Source: JACMLD01 sp040007355 (GTDB taxonomy: Bacteria; Bacteroidota; Bacteroidia; Chitinophagales; Chitinophagaceae). Taken from it: a stretch of DNA of 9,074 nt. Position 1 is the stretch's first letter, and each line of letters opens with the position of its first letter. Of the stretch, positions 6,807 through 9,074 are shown piece after piece. Under the pieces are notes generated by a model. It ran no database searches, was not told the DNA's origin, and was given only the letters and a program-made list of their open reading frames with translations. The stretch covers positions 1 to 9,074 of the forward strand of contig JBDTVE010000021.1 of assembly GCA_040007355.1 (NCBI GenBank). The letters run 5' to 3'. Both the position numbers and the translations under genes were made by a program.

Positions 6807-7165
6807 ACAGTTGCCTTTTTGTTCCTGAAGGTATGCTCTCCCCGCTTCAAATATAAATATCTTTAACAGATGAAACCTACCGACGCCAACGCAAAACTTG
6901 CACCGGATCAGCGTCCGTTTAGAACCTCAATCATTGCGGGTTCTGCGAGAAAGCAATATAACGGGCTTATGGGTACAAGCCCCCCGTTGCCTTGGTTGGT
7001 AAAATCAGCAATGACATTAGCGCTTTAAAACTTAGATTTGGCAAAGCGCCTGTTAATTCGTCAACGGAAAAACAATAGAAACTTGGACTGAACCGTAATA
7101 CAACCCTGAACCAAAAAACAGATGGAGAAAAAATCAGGCACAAATAAAATGACACCTATTCAACC
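6807..7165. other. Intergenic region with two GC-rich hairpins
   Basis: No convincing gene lies here. A patch of higher GC (about 6875-6995) stands out from the AT-rich surroundings. It contains a six-pair hairpin AGAACC (6921-6926)/GGTTCT (6939-6944). A second hairpin has AACGG (6960-6964) and GCTT (6965-6968) pairing with AAGC (6977-6980) and CCGTT (6984-6988) across a three-base bulge. Neither is followed by a T-run, so they are not ordinary terminators. A 52-codon plus-strand frame (6870-7028, MKPTDANAKLAPDQRPFRTS at its start) spans both, but has no recognisable family or good ribosome site. The last 100 bases before the hydroxylase gene should hold its promoter; no clear consensus was seen. 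Confidence 0.4.
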
Positions 7166-7879
7166 ATGAACGAACTTCTCATTAAGCAACTGCAACCCTT
7201 TATTCTTGCATTTTCCTTCCTGCTCATTTATATTGCTGAACACATTTTTCCTCAGAGAACAAGCTCTTCATTAGCAAAGCATGATGTTTTAAATGCATTG
7301 GTTGGTGTTTTTAACGGAATAGTAATCTTCATAGGTGGTTATTTTTTTCAGCAATTGATAACATGGCTAAACAAAAATAACATTGGTTTATTGTACCTGG
7401 TTCGTATAAACAGCCATGTAAAGACTCTGCTGCAGTTACTGTTGATTGATTTGTTTATGTATTGGTGGCACCGCCTTAACCACCATATATCTTTTTTGTG
7501 GCGTTTCCACCAGTTTCATCATACGGATACTGCCATGAACAGCACAACGGCCCTCAGGTTTCACGTGGTAGAATTATCATTCTCCTATGTAGCAAGAATA
7601 ATGGTTTTCCCAATTCTAGGTATTACACTTAATAGTATTATTTTATACAGCCTCCTGTTTTTCCCAATTGTTATTCTACATCATTCCAATATAAAAATAT
7701 CCGCGCGGCTTGACCAGGTATTTCGTAAATTATTTGTCACACCTCATATGCACCGCATTCATCATTCAAGAATCCCTACAGAAACCAATTCCAACTATAG
7801 TTCGCTTTTTCCCTTCTGGGACCTATTATTTAAGACTTATAGAAAAAAGCCTTCCGGTATTATTGATTTCGGTATATAA
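7166..7879 (+). CDS. Fatty acid hydroxylase/sterol desaturase family protein
   Basis: This 237-residue integral membrane di-iron oxygenase belongs to the fatty acid hydroxylase superfamily. Members hydroxylate or desaturate lipid chains or sterol-like substrates using O2. The His clusters that bind the iron pair are complete: H102 with H106-H107 (WWHRLNHH), H115 with H118-H119 (FHQFHH), H133 (RFH), H172-H173, and H194, H196, H199-H200 (PHMHRIHH), followed by N210-Y211 (SNYSS). Membrane segments lie at about 10-27, 44-62, 86-101 and 143-171. The length is normal for the compact bacterial members. The glycosyltransferase gene starts eight bases after the stop, so the two are very likely co-transcribed and may act on the same envelope lipid; that link is inference. 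The ATG is the first after upstream stops and lacks a clear Shine-Dalgarno sequence. Confidence 0.92.
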   Translation: MNELLIKQLQPFILAFSFLLIYIAEHIFPQRTSSSLAKHDVLNALVGVFNGIVIFIGGYFFQQLITWLNKNNIGLLYLVRINSHVKTLLQLLLIDLFMYWWHRLNHHISFLWRFHQFHHTDTAMNSTTALRFHVVELSFSYVARIMVFPILGITLNSIILYSLLFFPIVILHHSNIKISARLDQVFRKLFVTPHMHRIHHSRIPTETNSNYSSLFPFWDLLFKTYRKKPSGIIDFGI

Positions 7880-7887
7880 TAATCGTA

Positions 7888-8577
7888 ATGATCAGCATCA
7901 TCATTCCAACGTACAATGAAGCAGGTTCAATAGGAAAACTATTACTGTATTTACACAAATATGCGGTACCCGGAACCATTCAAATAATTGTTACTGATGG
8001 GGGTAGCACAGATGAAACCATTGCTATCAGCAAAAAATGCGGGGCCACGGCGGTGTTATCACCCCAAAAAGGAAGGGCTGCTCAGATGAATTTTGGGGTC
8101 GCTTTTGCAAAGGAAGATATTCTGTACTTTATACATGCAGATACTATTCCGCCAACCTCGTACTGGAATGATATCACTATTGCGGTAAAAAAAGGTTACG
8201 AATTTGGCAGGTACAGAACAAAGTTTGATTCCGGCCACTTCCTGCTAAAATTAAATGCATTCTTTACCCGTTTTGATTTATTTACCTGTTACGGTGGCGA
8301 TCAAACACTTTTCATCACAAAAGAGTTGTTTAAAAGTATTGGCGGGTTTAGCGATGGCATGCAGATAATGGAAGATTATGAAATCGTGGTAAGGGCGAAA
8401 AAGCAGGGCAGGTATAAAATCATTCAAAAAAACGCGCTAATATCCACACGGAAATATGATACCAATAGCTGGTATCGAGTTCAAAAAGCCAATTATACCA
8501 TTGTTCAAATGTATAAAAGGGGCGCTTCCCAGCAGGAATTGGTGGAAAAATATCAACAACTGCTTACTTACCGGTAA
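7888..8577 (+). CDS. Family 2 glycosyltransferase, TIGR04283-like
   Basis: This is a 229-residue GT-A fold glycosyltransferase (family 2) of the rSAM/selenodomain-associated type, also annotated as arsenosugar biosynthesis glycosyltransferase. It would move a sugar from a nucleotide donor. The N-terminal strand SIIIPTYNEAGSI (3-15) is followed by TDGGSTDET (36-44), then GRAAQMNFG (62-70), which is characteristic of this subfamily. HADT (83-86) supplies the metal-binding Asp85. GGDQTLF (136-142), GGFSDG (152-157) and MEDYEIVVRAKKQGR (161-175) complete the active-site half. There is no membrane anchor, so it is cytosolic or peripheral. It follows the hydroxylase gene by eight bases. A decayed TIGR04282-type gene, the usual partner of this subfamily, lies convergent just beyond the stop. 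A 14-base palindrome overlaps the stop codon. The substrate cannot be read from the sequence. Confidence 0.9.
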   Translation: MISIIIPTYNEAGSIGKLLLYLHKYAVPGTIQIIVTDGGSTDETIAISKKCGATAVLSPQKGRAAQMNFGVAFAKEDILYFIHADTIPPTSYWNDITIAVKKGYEFGRYRTKFDSGHFLLKLNAFFTRFDLFTCYGGDQTLFITKELFKSIGGFSDGMQIMEDYEIVVRAKKQGRYKIIQKNALISTRKYDTNSWYRVQKANYTIVQMYKRGASQQELVEKYQQLLTYR

Positions 8578-8579
8578 GT
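8566..8579. other. Perfect 14-base palindrome over stop codon
   Basis: ACTTACCGGTAAGT is a perfect inverted repeat that includes the TAA stop (8575-8577) of the glycosyltransferase gene. As RNA it gives at best a five-pair stem with a CCGG loop, followed by GCTTTT. That is weak for a terminator, but it sits between two convergent coding sequences where one would be expected. It could be a chance palindrome. Confidence 0.3.
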
Positions 8580-8595
8580 GCTTTTCTATCAATAT

Positions 8596-8938
8596 TCAAA
8601 TGGATTCGCTTTCTTCATCCACGTCATTCAAACCTTAAGCAAATGAAAGGAGAAATGCGATTCTCTAATTTCTTTAAGCGTATCATTAAATAAAGTGTTG
8701 CTACTCCATATTTTCTTCCCAAACGAATCTCTCATTGGTGATCTCATACCTAGTAAATACTAACCACCATCTGGTGCATGACCGATTGCAATTTCGTGAC
8801 TATTTAACTTTGAGAACCCGTAATCTTCCGGGTATGCTGCAAAATGCTTTTCTAAACAGCAAGCGCCTTTTCTCCGGCTGTGGCAGCTATTCTAGTATTT
8901 GCCTATATATCTGCTTCCAAATAAAATGTTTCTTTTTT
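8596..8938 (-). pseudogene. Wrecked TIGR04282-type transferase (CofC-like)
   Basis: Minus-strand segments match the rSAM/selenodomain-associated transferase 1 family (DUF2064, nucleotidyltransferase-like). The N-terminal part from 8899 reads NTRIAATAGEKALAV, a TAG at 8854-8852, then KSILQHTRKITG; this corresponds to the family's KTRLA...KALEIYK.LLQHT region. After a frame change and loss of the middle of the protein it continues SHEIAIGHAPDGG, a TAG at 8762-8760, and YLLGMRSPMRDSFGKKIWSS. NTLFNDTLKEIRESHFSFHL follows, then LK, a one-base shift near 8632, and LNDVDEESESI to TGA 8598-8596. The family signature GPA.DGGYYLLG and the closing L.DVD.EEDL are clear. Both TAGs fall on expected Tyr codons. 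An intact member is usually about 200 residues; here about 90 are left. The stretch 8900-8938 may hold the degraded N-terminus. Confidence 0.8.
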
Positions 8939-8994
8939 ATATCGATCTGCATCTTCTACCAACCCCCCCGGTTGCAGGCATTGTAATTATTCAT

Positions 8995-9074
8995 TCAGAA
9001 AGTTTTCTTCTGATTCTCAGAAATCAATTGCCTTACAAGCCAGGCCGATTCAATATCTTTTAAAACAGCAAATA
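8995..9074 (-). CDS. C-terminus of a gene entering from the right
   Basis: A minus-strand frame runs in from the window edge and ends at TGA 8997-8995. The 25 residues (AVLKDIESAWLVRQLISENQ, then KKTF) look like a normal helical, charged C-terminus. If intact, it would lie directly upstream of the wrecked TIGR04282-type gene in the same direction, as in an operon. With only 25 residues the family cannot be named, and given how much decayed sequence surrounds it, this could also be a remnant. Confidence 0.4.
   Translation of the reverse strand, partial: FAVLKDIESAWLVRQLISENQKKTF

Noticed and set aside
6967..7155. Minus-strand frame of 62 codons upstream of the hydroxylase gene
   Set aside because: Hydrophobic low-complexity translation with no start signal; the strand opposite has an equally plausible short frame, so neither is supported.
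8735..8986. Plus-strand frame of 83 codons after the glycosyltransferase
   Set aside because: It is antisense to the recognisable TIGR04282-type remnant and has no family resemblance.

Overview
The window looks like chromosomal DNA of a Bacteroidota bacterium, most likely of the Chitinophagaceae/Sphingobacteriia type. The reasons are an AT-rich composition, starts without clear Shine-Dalgarno sequences, a short lipoprotein with a small extracytoplasmic domain, a decayed IS4-type transposase with the N-terminal domain usual in Bacteroidota, and a rSAM/selenodomain-associated glycosyltransferase. This assignment is inference; there is no rRNA or marker gene here.

Intact genes form islands. A 403-residue uncharacterised protein (47-1258, +) is followed by about 830 bp carrying two copies of a dispersed stem-loop repeat. 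Next comes a lipoprotein (2091-2681, +). A tandem pair of paralogous short-chain dehydrogenases lies on the minus strand (5360 to 3643). The two overlap by four bases (ATGA), and the downstream copy has an N-terminal signal or anchor segment that the upstream copy lacks. On the right, a fatty acid hydroxylase/sterol desaturase-family membrane protein (7166-7879, +) is followed eight bases later by a family 2 glycosyltransferase of the TIGR04283 type (7888-8577, +).

Most DNA between the islands is decayed coding sequence. It is only visible when frames are joined by eye: (a) 2708-3016 (-), a reading frame with an internal TGA; (b) 3376-3623 (+), a frameshifted remnant; (c) 5424-6226 (-), an IS4-family transposase with several frameshifts, in-frame stops, a mutated first catalytic Asp and a missing C-terminus; (d) 6236-6458 (+), an unidentified remnant; (e) 6475-6806 (-), a small three-helix membrane protein whose only visible lesion is in a run of eight A; (f) 8596-8938 (-), a wrecked TIGR04282-type transferase. 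Item (f) is the usual partner of the intact TIGR04283 gene beside it. A short C-terminus (8995-9074, -) enters from the right edge.

I see no CRISPR array, no tRNA or rRNA, no prophage, and no convincing new defence or biosynthetic system. The most informative signals are the broken TIGR04282 partner next to an intact TIGR04283 gene, the single-homopolymer lesion in the membrane protein, the compartment split between the two dehydrogenases, and the repeat pair with a compensatory base change.
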